Source: Acestrorhynchus altus
Lineage: Eukaryota; Chordata; Actinopteri; Characiformes; Acestrorhynchidae
Assembly: GCA_034509495.1 (NCBI GenBank)
Contig: CM067523.1
Span: 5,333,996 to 5,397,995 of the forward strand
Direction: 5' to 3'
Length of the DNA stretch: 64,000 bases
Under the pieces are notes generated by a model, which was given only the letters and a program-made list of their open reading frames with translations, was not told where the DNA came from and did not search any database. Made by a program: the position numbers and the translations under genes. Below are positions 52,501 through 57,180 of the stretch, one piece after another (position 1 is the first letter of the stretch; each line of letters begins with the position of its first letter).

Positions 52501-55479
52501 TTCTAGGCCTGTACGCGACACGGCAGTAAACCAAACAACAGAGCATAGTGGCACGCTTAGACTGTGATATTATGCATTTTTTTTGTGTTTCACAGCTTTA
52601 TAACTTATGTATGTTTGTATATTTTTGGGTGATTGGTTTGTTGGTTTGTTTTATGTTTGTGAAAGTTACAGCACGCATGTCGAACAGTTTTTAATATGCC
52701 CTCGTTGACCTTTTCTCAAGGCTCTAAATACAGCAGTAGAGGAAGCGACACCCAAAAGCACGTATTTCTGTCTGCTGCAAAATAGTTCACTCTAACAGTA
52801 TCACTAATCTCAGACCACAAATCCATTTTATCAACCACTCAATCACCATGGACAGATGGGGTGCTGTCAGACTCACTAACACACTCACTGCGGCTTTTCA
52901 AAACATCCTTAGAAGGTTTGAGTTTGGGAAATTGTGGACAATTAGCGAGTCCCGTTTTTGATTCCCAAGCCGTGCTGCTTTGCAGTCGGCTTTGCAGTCC
53001 GCAGCCGGACCCCAATTATGGGATGATGGCATAATTTCCCCCCGTCATACAGTGTGCAACGTTGGCTTGCACAGGTGTCTGATATCTGGAAGGGCATAGC
53101 TGGATACCTGGCGCTTTCCTCCTAGCATGACTTCCATGTGTCAGAGGAGGTAGAGGAGTCTACCCCTCATCATTGCTAGGAGGAGCTACTAATGGGTGGG
53201 TTAACTGGCAATACTAAATTAGATGAAAAAGGGGGTAAAATTTGATACATAAATGTATTCTTTTTATATATTAAAAGTATATCATTTTAACTATTTGAAA
53301 AAGTAAACCACCGAAGAGCCTGAGCATAGAGTATATGAGAGTAAAATAATTACAGTTAATAAACTCTATTCGTCATCATTATTGAGAATGTGATTTAGAA
53401 AATCAGGCACTACATTGTATGTAAGGGTCATCTTACAAACTACTTAAACTAATTTAACATAAATGTGCACATAGACCCACTGTTCTGCTCACAGGGGAAT
53501 ATGTCCTCTGCATTTAATCCATCCCCGCAGTGAAACACACACATACACACTAGTGAATTCTCACACTAGGGGGCAGTGAGCATACATGTGCCCTCCCCAG
53601 GGGTGCAGATGGGAAATTAAGTGCACTTGCCAGTTCAGGGCATCGATCCTTAATTAGGAGAAGTGACCAGGACAAGTCAACAAGGGCATGTTAACAGTAT
53701 TGAAACTTAGTCAAACAGGATAGTCAAACGTCCTGGAAGCTGTTTCACACTCAACCACAGAATCATTTTCCCTCTAGCTTCTTTTTTTGTTTTTGTTTAT
53801 GTATTTTTACATACCCTAGATCCGGGTGCATGTATTATTTTTAATTAAAGTTATTAAAAGTGAGTATATTGATTTCTGGAGCACTGAATATCTCGTGTTT
53901 AGCATTAGTAGTGCATTGTGGGTTGGTGTTTATTCAGATGGAGTGGACGTAGCGTTAGGGCTAGCCCGGGTTACTGCCGTGTCTCTGTGCTTCCTTTTTT
54001 GTAATCCGCCCCCTCATCTTTGCTGCTATGAAAACCTTCATTCTCCAGCAGGTAAAGTGCTGTCACCTTTATCTTTTTCTACCTCTCTTCCTCTTTGCCC
54101 CTTTCTTCCTTTTGTTCGTCCTCCTCTCTCTATTCCCTAACGGATACTTGTTTATATCTCATCTTCCCCGCCTTGGCTGTTCAACATCCCACTGAATTCA
54201 TGTTGTATCACGCTTATAGCGGTCTGCCATTCCATAAGCAATCGTAAGCCTGGCAAGCTCTGGACCACATCTCTCACAGTCGCAGTCTCAGACTGTTCAT
54301 CATTCATTCTCTCCTAATGATAGTTTGCTTGTCTCCTGCTAAAGTTCTGCTAGAGGTCTTTGTGCTCATAGCTTAGAAGGAAATGGTTGCATGTGAAAAC
54401 AGTCGTTTGTTCACTGACTGGTTGGCTTGTTGGACCGTTGTGGCTGACTGGTCCAGCTACTTCAGCTCGATCAAGAGGCCTGACTGTTAAGTATGACGTC
54501 TTATAACAGACCACTGAAGCTCCTTTGATCTGTGATCAGCCGTTCTGTTTTTGGAAGAGATGATGACGATTATATTGTGATTGTGTTTAAACTGTTTATT
54601 GATTCCTAACTTTGTTCTGCCGTGAACTCTTGTGCCTGCTCTCTCTCTACTGTTCTCTCCCTGACTCACATGCTCTCTCACTCCCTCATGCTCTCTCTAA
54701 CTCTCGCAATTTCTTGTTTCATCTCTATTGTGCTGACTTGCTTTCCTTGTCTATTTCTCATTCTTTCACTCCATTACTCTCTCATCCACTCTCCCATTAA
54801 TTCTGTCTTGTGTGCACTCACTCATTCTCTTGTCTTATCTCTATTTTTGCTTGCTCACAATCTTTCTTTTCTTCTGTCTCATGTCTTTTCTCATTTGTCT
54901 CCTTCTTTTTCTCATTTTGCTTGCACTGTCTCTCTTGCTCTCTCTGGCTTGCTCTCCTTGTCGTTTTCTTGTTCTTTTCCCCTATCATGCTCTCATTATA
55001 TCTTACTGTTTTTGTCTTTCTCTCATGACCTCTCCCTCATTCTGTTTCTCTTATCCCACTGTTATTCTTTCTCGCTGTCTCACTCTTTCTGTTTTCTATC
55101 TGATGACCATTTCCTTTCACTTGCATTCTCTTCCTTTTTGTTTTTATTTGTTTTTTTGTTTTTTTTTTCCACCTCTTCCAAACTTTTTTTTTTGTCTCTT
55201 GCACCTGTGATTGCAGTTCCTGAAACTAAAGAAGTGGTGATCCACAAGTACAAGACTCCAATGGTAAGACATCTAAGCCTGCAGTTATCATGTCTGTCAC
55301 AGTGTTTTCCAACTTTGGAATAAACTATTTTCTTTCTGTTTTCTCTCCCCGTCTGTTTATTTCAGGCACATCAGATCTGTTACTCCGTGCTCTGTCTCTT
55401 CTCCTACATGGCTGCAGTGAAGGGGAAGGAGACGGAGGGCAAACCCAAGATGCTGTCCCCTCGCCCAATTCCCAGCTAG
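8089..55479 (+). CDS. madd: madd, MAP kinase-activating death domain protein (DENN/MADD, Rab3-GEP); 36 coding exons joined
   Basis: This is a guanine-nucleotide exchange factor for Rab3 and Rab27 family GTPases; the family also binds TNFR1 through a death domain and links Rab3 vesicles to KIF1 motors. Seen here are 36 exons with GT-AG borders and continuous phase, totalling 4989 nt (1662 codons plus stop), close to the roughly 1650 residues of the human protein. The approximate order is uDENN at residues 14-250, cDENN at 275-415, dDENN at 417-550, a disordered acidic and serine-rich middle at 600-1320, the death domain at 1345-1420, a PH-like region at 1440-1540, and a conserved C-terminus. 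The start is fixed by the conserved opening [19 protein letters not shown], a G at -3 and +4, and an in-frame TGA at 8062. The total includes cassette exons 16 and 21. Orthology rests on recalled vertebrate sequence, but it is unambiguous across almost every exon. Confidence 0.96.
8577..8854 (+). CDS. madd: madd exon 2 (residues 20-112), uDENN
   Basis: The acceptor is cccaccag and the donor AAAG|gtcagt. It includes the motifs [26 protein letters not shown] and [16 protein letters not shown], hallmarks of the upstream DENN lobe in MADD. Confidence 0.96.
9145..9231. repeat. AT-rich and (TAA)n microsatellite
   Basis: An interrupted AT run is followed by a TAA trinucleotide tract at 9183-9231, in the intron between madd exons 2 and 3. 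Confidence 0.85.
9976..10300 (+). CDS. madd: madd exon 3 (residues 113-220), uDENN and variable insert
   Basis: The acceptor ttacacag at 9975 is the one that keeps phase; a nearer cacag before the ATG at 9990 would not. A low-conservation Ser/Pro/Ala-rich insert comes first, then the conserved [19 protein letters not shown] and [14 protein letters not shown] segment. The donor is CAACG|gtgagt. Confidence 0.93.
10785..11175 (+). mobile_element. Tc1-like transposase fragment
   Basis: Translation from 10855 shows [16 protein letters not shown] and a following VWRDG, the central DDE-transposase pattern (VFSDES) of Tc1 elements. It is interrupted and internally deleted. Confidence 0.75.
13095..13600 (+). 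mobile_element. Decayed Tc1/mariner copy, 3' part
   Basis: The stretches tatgcctctgtgccaaccat and taacttacatatatcatcat align with 41860-41880 and 41975-41995 of the fuller element. About 300 nt between them look like an insertion or heavy divergence. Confidence 0.5.
14530..14960 (+). mobile_element. Tc1-like transposase fragment
   Basis: Translation contains [19 protein letters not shown]; the Asp-containing VFSD motif is kept, but the frame soon breaks. Related to the 10785 copy. Confidence 0.75.
15266..15567 (-). mobile_element. Rex3/RTE-like LINE 3' end
   Basis: An atccatccatccatt tail at the left edge (GATG repeat on the minus strand) is followed on the minus strand by coding-type sequence with [18 protein letters not shown], typical of the end of fish Rex3 elements. 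It is 5'-truncated. Confidence 0.8.
17214..17296. repeat. GA-rich simple repeat
   Basis: Interrupted GAGA/GACA purine tract in madd intron 3. Confidence 0.8.
18040..18420 (-). mobile_element. PIF/Harbinger-like transposase fragment
   Basis: The minus-strand open frame (18391-18101, 96 codons) has a helix-rich segment with [13 protein letters not shown] and [12 protein letters not shown], the pattern upstream of the Harbinger DDE core. No complete transposase is present; the assignment is tentative. Confidence 0.45.
18540..19036 (+). mobile_element. Tc1-like transposon 3' part
   Basis: Translation near 18890 gives [17 protein letters not shown], the Tc1 C-terminal signature. The end gttcctaataaagtgcttaa followed by tgagtgtata is a characteristic inverted-repeat end. 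It stops about 45 nt before madd exon 4. Confidence 0.75.
19083..19392 (+). CDS. madd: madd exon 4 (residues 221-324), uDENN end and cDENN start
   Basis: It encodes the MWRVFTGAL segment, an [17 protein letters not shown] stretch, and [23 protein letters not shown], the start of the central DENN lobe that contacts Rab. The end is phase 0 at AAG|gtacga. It has clearly higher GC than the repeat sequence just upstream. Confidence 0.96.
19918..20049 (+). CDS. madd: madd exon 5 (residues 325-368), cDENN
   Basis: It starts [20 protein letters not shown] and ends MASAEQ|gtacca. This is the most conserved core of the cDENN fold; both borders are phase 0 (132 nt). Confidence 0.97.
20254..20367 (+). 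CDS. madd: madd exon 6 (residues 369-406), cDENN
   Basis: It encodes [20 protein letters not shown] and [17 protein letters not shown], a cDENN signature. Both ends are phase 0 (114 nt); the donor is AAG|gttagt. Confidence 0.97.
21030..21250. repeat. Dispersed repeat (partner inverted at 29030-29110)
   Basis: It contains gactctgactgatcag, ggctaatgac and cagatattgggtt, all found near 29030-29102, largely as the reverse complement. A piece near 47222-47275 resembles the left part. Confidence 0.4.
21525..21605 (+). CDS. madd: madd exon 7 (residues 407-433), DENN linker
   Basis: The 27 codons include [17 protein letters not shown] and ELKKHLKQ. Both borders are phase 0 (donor CAG|gtaaaa). Candidate extra exons at 21871 and 23325 lie in the following intron. 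Confidence 0.96.
21791..21817. repeat. (GTTT)n microsatellite
   Basis: Short GTTT tetranucleotide run in intron 7, upstream of the candidate 9-nt exon. Confidence 0.85.
21871..21879 (+). CDS. madd: Candidate 9-nt madd microexon
   Basis: CTTTTGGAG lies between a long pyrimidine tract ending tctgttctag and a strong donor, gtaaag. Exons 7 and 8 meet in phase 0, so it would insert Leu-Leu-Glu between residues 433 and 434. Reading on without splicing meets TAA after 16 codons. It is not in the main model. Confidence 0.35.
22154..22560 (+). mobile_element. tRNA-derived SINE, best-preserved copy
   Basis: The head carries an A-box-like tggctcagcag (22164-22174) and a B-box-like ggttcaaatccc (22209-22220), correctly spaced for Pol III. 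The body continues through tatatgtgatgggggagagg to an A-rich tail. Confidence 0.8.
23060..23210 (+). repeat. Pyrimidine-rich low-complexity tract
   Basis: CT- and TCTTG-rich run in intron 7. Overlapping open frames encode only Ser/Leu-rich strings. Confidence 0.7.
23697..24110 (+). mobile_element. tRNA-derived SINE, second intron-7 copy
   Basis: It opens with the same head (ggctctgagtggctcagcag), has a weaker B box (agttcacacc), and shares the body and tail (catatgtgatgggggagag, then ggttgggttattgg) with the 22154 copy. Confidence 0.8.
25014..25186 (+). CDS. madd: madd exon 8 (residues 434-490)
   Basis: It encodes [21 protein letters not shown] and [17 protein letters not shown]. The acceptor is tcggtgtag and the donor ACAAG|gtcagt with a split Arg codon. 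It joins the central and downstream DENN lobes. Confidence 0.96.
25380..25756 (-). mobile_element. Tc1/mariner-like element, left part, split by a LINE
   Basis: It parallels the 47310-47880 copy (cacatatgcccacagatg, tcccatatacgcttgtttgc, gttcaatctggcagagac). The element resumes at about 26575. Confidence 0.65.
25757..26574 (+). mobile_element. Rex1-like LINE 3' end inserted in a Tc1/mariner element
   Basis: Degenerate translation shows the late reverse-transcriptase pattern [19 protein letters not shown] and [17 protein letters not shown]. The 3' end is gcgtgacaaataaa. It is 5'-truncated and inactive. Confidence 0.75.
26575..27110 (-). mobile_element. Tc1/mariner-like element, right part
   Basis: Its accttgctgtgtgtgaccat and gtggccacaggatgtcctgc match the 47310-47880 copy directly after the point where the left part breaks off. 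Confidence 0.65.
27214..27449 (+). CDS. madd: madd exon 9 (residues 491-569), dDENN
   Basis: It encodes [40 protein letters not shown] and the EYYGEW segment of the downstream DENN lobe. The donor is CATAACA|gtaaga. Confidence 0.96.
27575..27734 (+). CDS. madd: madd exon 10 (residues 570-622), end of DENN module
   Basis: It encodes [20 protein letters not shown] and [13 protein letters not shown], then an acidic tail ending in PTDD. The donor AG|gttggt is a weak variant (T at +3). Confidence 0.94.
27880..27983 (+). CDS. madd: madd exon 11 (residues 623-657)
   Basis: A Ser/Asp-rich segment with [20 protein letters not shown] begins the disordered middle of the protein. The phase-1 donor is CCAA|gttagt. 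Confidence 0.93.
28093..28295 (+). CDS. madd: madd exon 12 (residues 658-725)
   Basis: It encodes [17 protein letters not shown] and [17 protein letters not shown]. The exon ends in phase 0 at AATCAT|gtcagt. Predicted disordered and acidic. Confidence 0.92.
28563..28816 (+). CDS. madd: madd exon 13 (residues 726-809)
   Basis: The first half is divergent from recalled mammalian MADD; the second half holds the conserved [16 protein letters not shown] and [10 protein letters not shown] segment. The donor is AACAA|gtatgt. Confidence 0.92.
29030..29110. repeat. Dispersed repeat, inverted partner of 21030-21250
   Basis: It contains cactgacccagatattgggt and gatcagtcagagtc, found in reverse relation in intron 7. 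Confidence 0.4.
29294..29433 (+). CDS. madd: madd exon 14 (residues 810-856)
   Basis: It encodes [10 protein letters not shown] and a Ser/Asn-rich run ending GFGGLMSFA. The donor is GCCA|gtgagt. Confidence 0.92.
29759..29860 (+). CDS. madd: madd exon 15 (residues 857-890)
   Basis: It encodes [20 protein letters not shown] and ends PFPSLK with one leftover G before gtatag. This phase-1 end fits all candidate downstream cassettes (30405, 31283 and 33583) and constitutive exon 17. Confidence 0.93.
30048..30106 (+). repeat. (CT)n microsatellite
   Basis: A pure CT run about 190 nt after exon 15 and 300 nt before the 18-nt candidate microexon. Confidence 0.95.
30405..30422 (+). CDS. madd: Candidate 18-nt madd microexon
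   Basis: The sequence ACGATGAGACGGATCAAG is bounded by ttgacttag and gttggt. Joined to the leftover G of exon 15 it reads D-D-E-T-D-Q and leaves one G again, so it is phase-neutral and adds six residues. The acceptor tract and donor are both weak, as is common for regulated microexons. It is not included in the 1662-codon model. Confidence 0.4.
31283..31312 (+). CDS. madd: Candidate 30-nt madd microexon
   Basis: It is bounded by tttattgctcag and a good donor, gtatgt. In the phase of exon 15 it reads [10 protein letters not shown], ten acidic and Ser/Pro residues, and is phase-neutral. A TGC lies within the acceptor tract just before the AG, the arrangement known for SRRM4-dependent neuronal microexons. 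It is not in the main model. Confidence 0.5.
32320..32515. repeat. Dispersed repeat, copy 2 (partner at 1430-1530)
   Basis: It shares agagtagaggaggagctgag with copy 1 and ends atatcgcccagccctag, a common end of fish hAT-type MITEs. Confidence 0.45.
33583..33642 (+). CDS. madd: madd exon 16, 60-nt cassette (residues 891-910)
   Basis: It reads [20 protein letters not shown], nearly identical to a segment of mammalian MADD that I recall as alternatively included. The phase is 1 at both ends, so skipping is in frame. The acceptor is ctgtgtccag and the donor GAAG|gtgggt. Confidence 0.92.
33643..36061 (+). other. madd intron 16
   Basis: It contains a dispersed repeat at about 34190-34350 and otherwise unremarkable AT-rich intron sequence. 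No exon fitting MADD in phase was recognised. Confidence 0.6.
34190..34350. repeat. Common fish dispersed repeat
   Basis: The segment agtcttgcccgaggactcgt through gtgctcacccagagaaagca is a decayed copy of a repeat widespread in fish introns. The class is unknown. Confidence 0.4.
36062..36170 (+). CDS. madd: madd exon 17 (residues 911-946)
   Basis: It encodes [20 protein letters not shown] and [10 protein letters not shown]. The acceptor is ttcctcacag and the donor ACCAG|gtaaaa. In mammals the first residues read differently (NRR against ARAPR here). Confidence 0.94.
36500..37270. repeat. MITE-like sequence
   Basis: Part of it (aatgttttaatgttagcatttcc) resembles 42990-43015, and gcatttccaccaacaaaaat is typical of fish Harbinger or hAT MITE ends. 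Boundaries are uncertain. Confidence 0.3.
38021..38053. repeat. (AT)n microsatellite
   Basis: A pure AT run about 100 nt before madd exon 18. Confidence 0.95.
38153..38339 (+). CDS. madd: madd exon 18 (residues 947-1009)
   Basis: It encodes [20 protein letters not shown] and [20 protein letters not shown], a highly conserved helical region of unknown fold. It ends in phase 0 at GATGTG|gtgagt. Confidence 0.96.
38452..38602 (+). CDS. madd: madd exon 19 (residues 1010-1059)
   Basis: It encodes [20 protein letters not shown] and [17 protein letters not shown]. The donor is AAAG|gtaatg, phase 1. The strong conservation suggests a folded unit together with exon 18. Confidence 0.96.
38913..39116 (+). 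CDS. madd: madd exon 20 (residues 1060-1127)
   Basis: It starts [11 protein letters not shown], has a variable basic and Pro-rich middle, and ends [13 protein letters not shown]. Both conserved ends match mammalian MADD. The donor is ATTG|gtgtgt. An equivalent exon is alternatively spliced in mammals. Confidence 0.93.
39117..40364 (+). other. madd intron 20
   Basis: No supported exon. A 94-codon open frame at 39697-39978 was examined and rejected because its phase does not fit the flanking exons. Confidence 0.6.
40365..40421 (+). CDS. madd: madd exon 21, 57-nt cassette (residues 1128-1146)
   Basis: It reads [19 protein letters not shown], a short charged, basic helix-like segment resembling one present in some mammalian MADD isoforms by my recall. 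The acceptor is cttgggtag and the donor CAGA|gtaaga; it is phase 1 at both ends, so skipping joins SIG directly to exon 22. Confidence 0.85.
41118..42063 (+). mobile_element. Tc1/mariner-like transposon, near-complete but inactive
   Basis: The left end cactcattgacaaaaaaaa and the inverted right end ttttgtcattgagtgta form imperfect terminal repeats about 945 nt apart. The transposase is broken by stops, but the QDNARPH-type region survives as a frameshifted [10 protein letters not shown] near 41680. Related fragments lie at 1, 13095, 25380 and 47310. Confidence 0.75.
43592..44015 (-). mobile_element. L2-like LINE 3' end
   Basis: The reverse complement of the 3150-4025 copy: cttatccagagcgacttac, gtttgttccaccattttggt, gccagaacaggaaaaaagtc. 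It is 5'-truncated, in intron 21. Confidence 0.8.
44428..44528 (+). CDS. madd: madd exon 22 (residues 1147-1180)
   Basis: It includes [17 protein letters not shown], conserved in MADD; the first part ([12 protein letters not shown]) is fish-variable. It ends in phase 0 at TCTCAG|gtctga, a weak donor. Confidence 0.92.
44622..44705 (+). CDS. madd: madd exon 23 (residues 1181-1208)
   Basis: A 28-codon Ser/Thr-rich segment ends [12 protein letters not shown]. The acceptor is tctttgtgcag and the donor GTG|gtaggg; phase 0 at both ends. Confidence 0.9.
45008..45166 (+). CDS. madd: madd exon 24 (residues 1209-1261)
   Basis: It encodes [21 protein letters not shown] and [17 protein letters not shown], strongly conserved phosphorylatable acidic clusters. 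Phase 0 at both ends (159 nt); the donor is TTT|gtaagt. Confidence 0.95.
45200..45345 (-). repeat. Common fish dispersed repeat fragment
   Basis: It contains gcacacctgattcacttac and agtctgcaaactgtgctgga, related in opposite orientation to 4500-4625. Confidence 0.35.
45400..45470 (-). mobile_element. SINE 3' tail fragment
   Basis: The segment ccaatttggaagtgctaata followed by acccaacccc is the reverse complement of the SINE 3' end seen at 23697-24110. Confidence 0.5.
45625..45745 (+). CDS. madd: madd exon 25 (residues 1262-1301)
   Basis: It begins [12 protein letters not shown] and ends [15 protein letters not shown], matching the mammalian exon before the death domain. The donor is CTGG|gtagga. 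Confidence 0.92.
46069..46135. repeat. (AAT)n microsatellite
   Basis: A pure AAT run of about 67 nt, 180 nt before madd exon 26. Confidence 0.95.
46315..46377 (+). CDS. madd: madd exon 26 (residues 1302-1322)
   Basis: It encodes [20 protein letters not shown]. At 63 nt it is phase-symmetric (1-1), so it could also be skipped in frame, and it repeats the S-x-x-W-D-Q-L pattern found again in exon 27. The donor is CTGA|gtaggg. Confidence 0.92.
   Translation, partial: GEIRAQCGISWRTLPWKPSL
46987..47107 (+). CDS. madd: madd exon 27 (residues 1323-1362), death domain start
   Basis: It encodes [20 protein letters not shown] and [19 protein letters not shown]. It opens the death domain used for TNFR1 binding in mammals. 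The donor is GACAG|gtttgt. Confidence 0.97.
47310..47880 (-). mobile_element. Tc1/mariner-like transposon fragment
   Basis: On the minus strand the open frame 47717-47436 has [17 protein letters not shown] and LQHLLDL, a frameshifted version of the QDNARPH transposase region. The same family as the 25380/26575 copy. Confidence 0.7.
48110..48215 (+). CDS. madd: madd exon 28 (residues 1363-1398), death domain
   Basis: It encodes [20 protein letters not shown] and [15 protein letters not shown], helices of the death domain. It ends in phase 0 at AAG|gtatgt. Confidence 0.97.
48297..48407 (+). CDS. madd: madd exon 29 (residues 1399-1435), death domain end
   Basis: It encodes [20 protein letters not shown] and [12 protein letters not shown]. 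Both borders are phase 0; the donor is CTG|gtaaga. Confidence 0.97.
48492..48599 (+). CDS. madd: madd exon 30 (residues 1436-1471), PH-like region
   Basis: It encodes [20 protein letters not shown] and GDIFFME. Its first residues (IGRELAIRP) differ from mammals. Phase 0; the donor is GAG|gtatgt. Confidence 0.96.
48783..48947 (+). CDS. madd: madd exon 31 (residues 1472-1526), PH-like region
   Basis: It encodes [20 protein letters not shown] and [20 protein letters not shown], essentially invariant in vertebrates. The donor AAG|gtccga departs strongly from consensus after GT; read-through would add about 31 unrelated residues before a stop. Confidence 0.96.
49066..49138 (+). CDS. madd: madd exon 32 (residues 1527-1550)
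   Basis: It encodes [20 protein letters not shown] and SIKP. The acceptor is gtgtactag and the donor CCAG|gtaaac, phase 1. Confidence 0.96.
49251..49357 (+). CDS. madd: madd exon 33 (residues 1551-1586)
   Basis: It encodes [20 protein letters not shown] and [14 protein letters not shown]. It ends in phase 0 at CAG|gtagga. A CT tract starts 92 nt downstream. Confidence 0.97.
49450..49548 (+). repeat. (CT)n tract with two GCTTG interruptions
   Basis: A sense-strand CT run starting 92 nt after the exon 33 donor. Long open frames across it are low-complexity and not coding. Confidence 0.95.
50690..50940 (+). repeat. Intron repeat, copy A, with poly-A run
   Basis: The segments gctaatctcaggccacaaat and agatcaggaaaattgtgg pair with copy B at 52785-52960. 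It includes a 24-nt A run at 50824-50847. Confidence 0.5.
52412..52481 (+). CDS. madd: madd exon 34, 70 nt (residues 1587-1609)
   Basis: It encodes [20 protein letters not shown] and EEF. The length is not a multiple of three, so skipping joins exon 33 to exon 35 out of frame and gives F-L-K-L-K-K-W then stop, removing the normal C-terminus. The corresponding mammalian exon is reported as skipped in some isoforms. Confidence 0.96.
52785..52960 (+). repeat. Intron repeat, copy B
   Basis: The segments actaatctcagaccacaaat and agtttgggaaattgtgg align with copy A in the same orientation; exon 34 lies between the copies. Confidence 0.5.
52975..53245 (+). mobile_element. tRNA-derived SINE, degraded copy
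   Basis: The body contains acctggcgctttcctcctag and gctactaatgggtgggttaa, as in the 6928-7240 copy; the head is eroded. Confidence 0.6.
53465..53720 (+). repeat. Common fish non-autonomous repeat
   Basis: It contains tcctctgcatttaatccatc, cagtgaaacacacacatac and cactagggggcagtgagca, a repeat widespread in ray-finned fish. The class is not certain. Confidence 0.55.
54640..55205 (+). repeat. Long pyrimidine-rich tract before exon 35
   Basis: About 550 nt of degenerate CTCTC/TTTCT sequence running to the acceptor of exon 35. The 233-codon open frame across it is a composition artefact. Confidence 0.75.
55217..55263 (+). CDS. madd: madd exon 35 (residues 1610-1625)
   Basis: It encodes [15 protein letters not shown], conserved. 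The acceptor is tgattgcag and the donor ATG|gtaaga, phase 0. Confidence 0.95.
55366..55479 (+). CDS. madd: madd exon 36, C-terminus and stop (residues 1626-1662)
   Basis: It encodes [20 protein letters not shown] and a short variable tail ending PRPIPS before TAG at 55477-55479. The hydrophobic stretch matches the mammalian end; the last 18 residues differ. Confidence 0.95.
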   Translation, partial: AHQICYSVLCLFSYMAAVKGKETEGKPKMLSPRPIPS

Positions 55480-56890
55480 TGCACATTTCTCAGCCTGCTG
55501 TACTGTACTCTGGCCCTGTCCCAGTCTTCTCCACCATTCACACTATTCCCTGATCTCCAGCCTGTAGATCCAGGCCAGATTTAAGGTCATCATATCCTGT
55601 CCAGCTCTGTTCTGGACAATCATCAGCCTTGTTTAATCAAGTTCACAGCCACGTAAATACAATCTTACAGTCCTGTTTCCAACATTTGGTCCTTGACCTT
55701 TCAATTCATTCGCTCTGTCCAATCCATACACGTCCACATTCTTTTTTTAAGGGAGAGCACCCACTGTGGATGTCTGCTCGACTGCTTTTCGTCTATGTCC
55801 TTGTTAGTAAGCCTCCTGTGAGTGCCATCTTTCTCCACAGGGGTCACGCTGCTGTCCGTGTATCTTGCATGTGACCAGAGGTGTCCACTTGCATGTGGGT
55901 CCAATGCATACTCCCTGCAAATCGCCATTGCCATGCCCAAATCAGTGACCTCTGTCCAGGCAAGCTCTCCGGGTCCCCCCCACACACACCTCTAAAGTCA
56001 TCTTCATGTCTGTGAATTTAGAGACTGTACTAAATGATTCTGTGTGCTCAATGGTACTGTGACCTCCAGTCTGCCCCGTCCACGGCTGATGAAAGGTTTA
56101 AAATTCTCCATGCACAAGCCTACATCCTGGTTGTTTCATGCCAAAACAAACCACCAGGGAGCGCCAGTTTTAAACCTTTCATTCAACCGGCTCCACCTGC
56201 TCTTAGTGGTCCAAGATGTGTGTAGCTCTTTAGCTTTGCCCTGAGCCTTCTGTACTACTGTAGTTCTACTGTAAAAGCTCTGTCTGTGAACAGCTGTGAT
56301 AAATTGCATGTTGCTGTAAGAAAAAGAAAAAAAATCCAAAAAACAAAAAATAGTACACTGTACATTTCACTGGAGCAATGTTCAGAAAAAATACCTTAAT
56401 GTTCTAAAAACAAACTGGTTTGTTGAGTAGATGTGCAATACTATCTATAGTGGGTATTGAGAACACGGCTTGTAAAGAGAACTGTTCTCCACTGTCCCCT
56501 GTCAGAGTCCAGGATGAGGGAAGAGTGGACGCGTTCAACCACAGTAACAGAACGAGGCATTATTGAGTGTGTGAAAGCTGAAACAGCTGTGTTTGGAGAT
56601 CTCTTGTGTTCACACGTGGATCTGTACGTCCTAATTTCCAATCACTGTCTGAGAAAACCTAAATATTATGTAATTTGGAGTGATGTCCAGTTTAAACGAT
56701 TCCCTCCCTTCTTGTTTGTGGGCGTGAGTGTCTGTGTGCTTATGGAAGAGGTTGTTACAGCGTCTCTGACATGTTTTTACATCCTTTTATGTGTTGTTTT
56801 GATTTTAAACCAGTGTCTGTTCCTGAACGTGTCTGTAAGCAAACTGTTGTTGTGCATTTCCATGAAGAGCAATCATTTTAGATGGTTATC

Positions 56891-56896
56891 AATAAA
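56891..56896 (+). terminator. Proximal polyadenylation signal AATAAA (madd)
   Basis: A canonical hexamer about 1.4 kb after the stop, followed by GT-rich sequence (gcgtgtagggtttagttttt), as expected for a cleavage region. Confidence 0.5.
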
Positions 56897-56923
56897 GGCC
56901 CACTGCGTGTAGGGTTTAGTTTT

Positions 56924-56931
56924 TGTAAATA
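56924..56931 (+). promoter_or_regulatory. Pumilio-type site TGTAAATA (1)
   Basis: A perfect match to the UGUANAUA Pumilio recognition element in the madd sense strand, just after the proximal polyadenylation signal. Confidence 0.4.
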
Positions 56932-57114
56932 GCACAAGACAGATTCGCCAGTTCAAAGAGTCTCCAAAGACGGGTGTTTTGATTTGGTGAGTGCTGCGTG
57001 ACTGTGCTCCTAACAGACACTGTAGCATCTGAGCTCGCCTGATCTTTCCTTCTGTTCCTCTTGGTGTTCGGAAAATGAGAGGGAAAGGAGGAGAGGTAGA
57101 GAGAGATGTTTGGA

Positions 57115-57122
57115 TGTAAATA
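57115..57122 (+). promoter_or_regulatory. Pumilio-type site TGTAAATA (2)
   Basis: A second perfect UGUANAUA match, 53 nt before the distal polyadenylation signal, in an AU-rich setting. Confidence 0.4.
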
Positions 57123-57174
57123 TTTCAGTGTTTAAAAAGTATTTATAGAACCTGTACAGCTTTGGCAATATGAC

Positions 57175-57180
57175 AATAAA
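57175..57180 (+). terminator. Distal polyadenylation signal AATAAA (madd)
   Basis: A canonical hexamer at the end of an AU-rich stretch typical of a vertebrate 3' UTR end. Repeat sequence begins shortly afterwards at about 57225, consistent with the gene ending here. Confidence 0.6.

Larger units (their letters stand above)
52482..55216 (+). other. madd intron 34
   Basis: It contains a second copy of the repeat found before exon 34 (52785-52960), a SINE (52975-53245), a common fish repeat (53465-53720) and a pyrimidine-rich stretch of about 550 nt up to the acceptor. No gene was recognised. Confidence 0.6.

Noticed and set aside
54622..55323. 233-codon open frame, hydrophobic, membrane-protein-like
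   Set aside because: Pyrimidine-rich sequence in any frame gives Leu/Ser/Phe strings and few stops; it only overlaps exon 35 at its end.
55701..55985. 94-codon minus-strand frame opposite the madd 3' UTR
   Set aside because: No similarity recognised, no splice or promoter context.
56457..56912. 151-codon open frame downstream of the madd stop
   Set aside because: It lies in the 3' UTR, has no recognised domain and shows no splice context; chance length in a stop-poor stretch.
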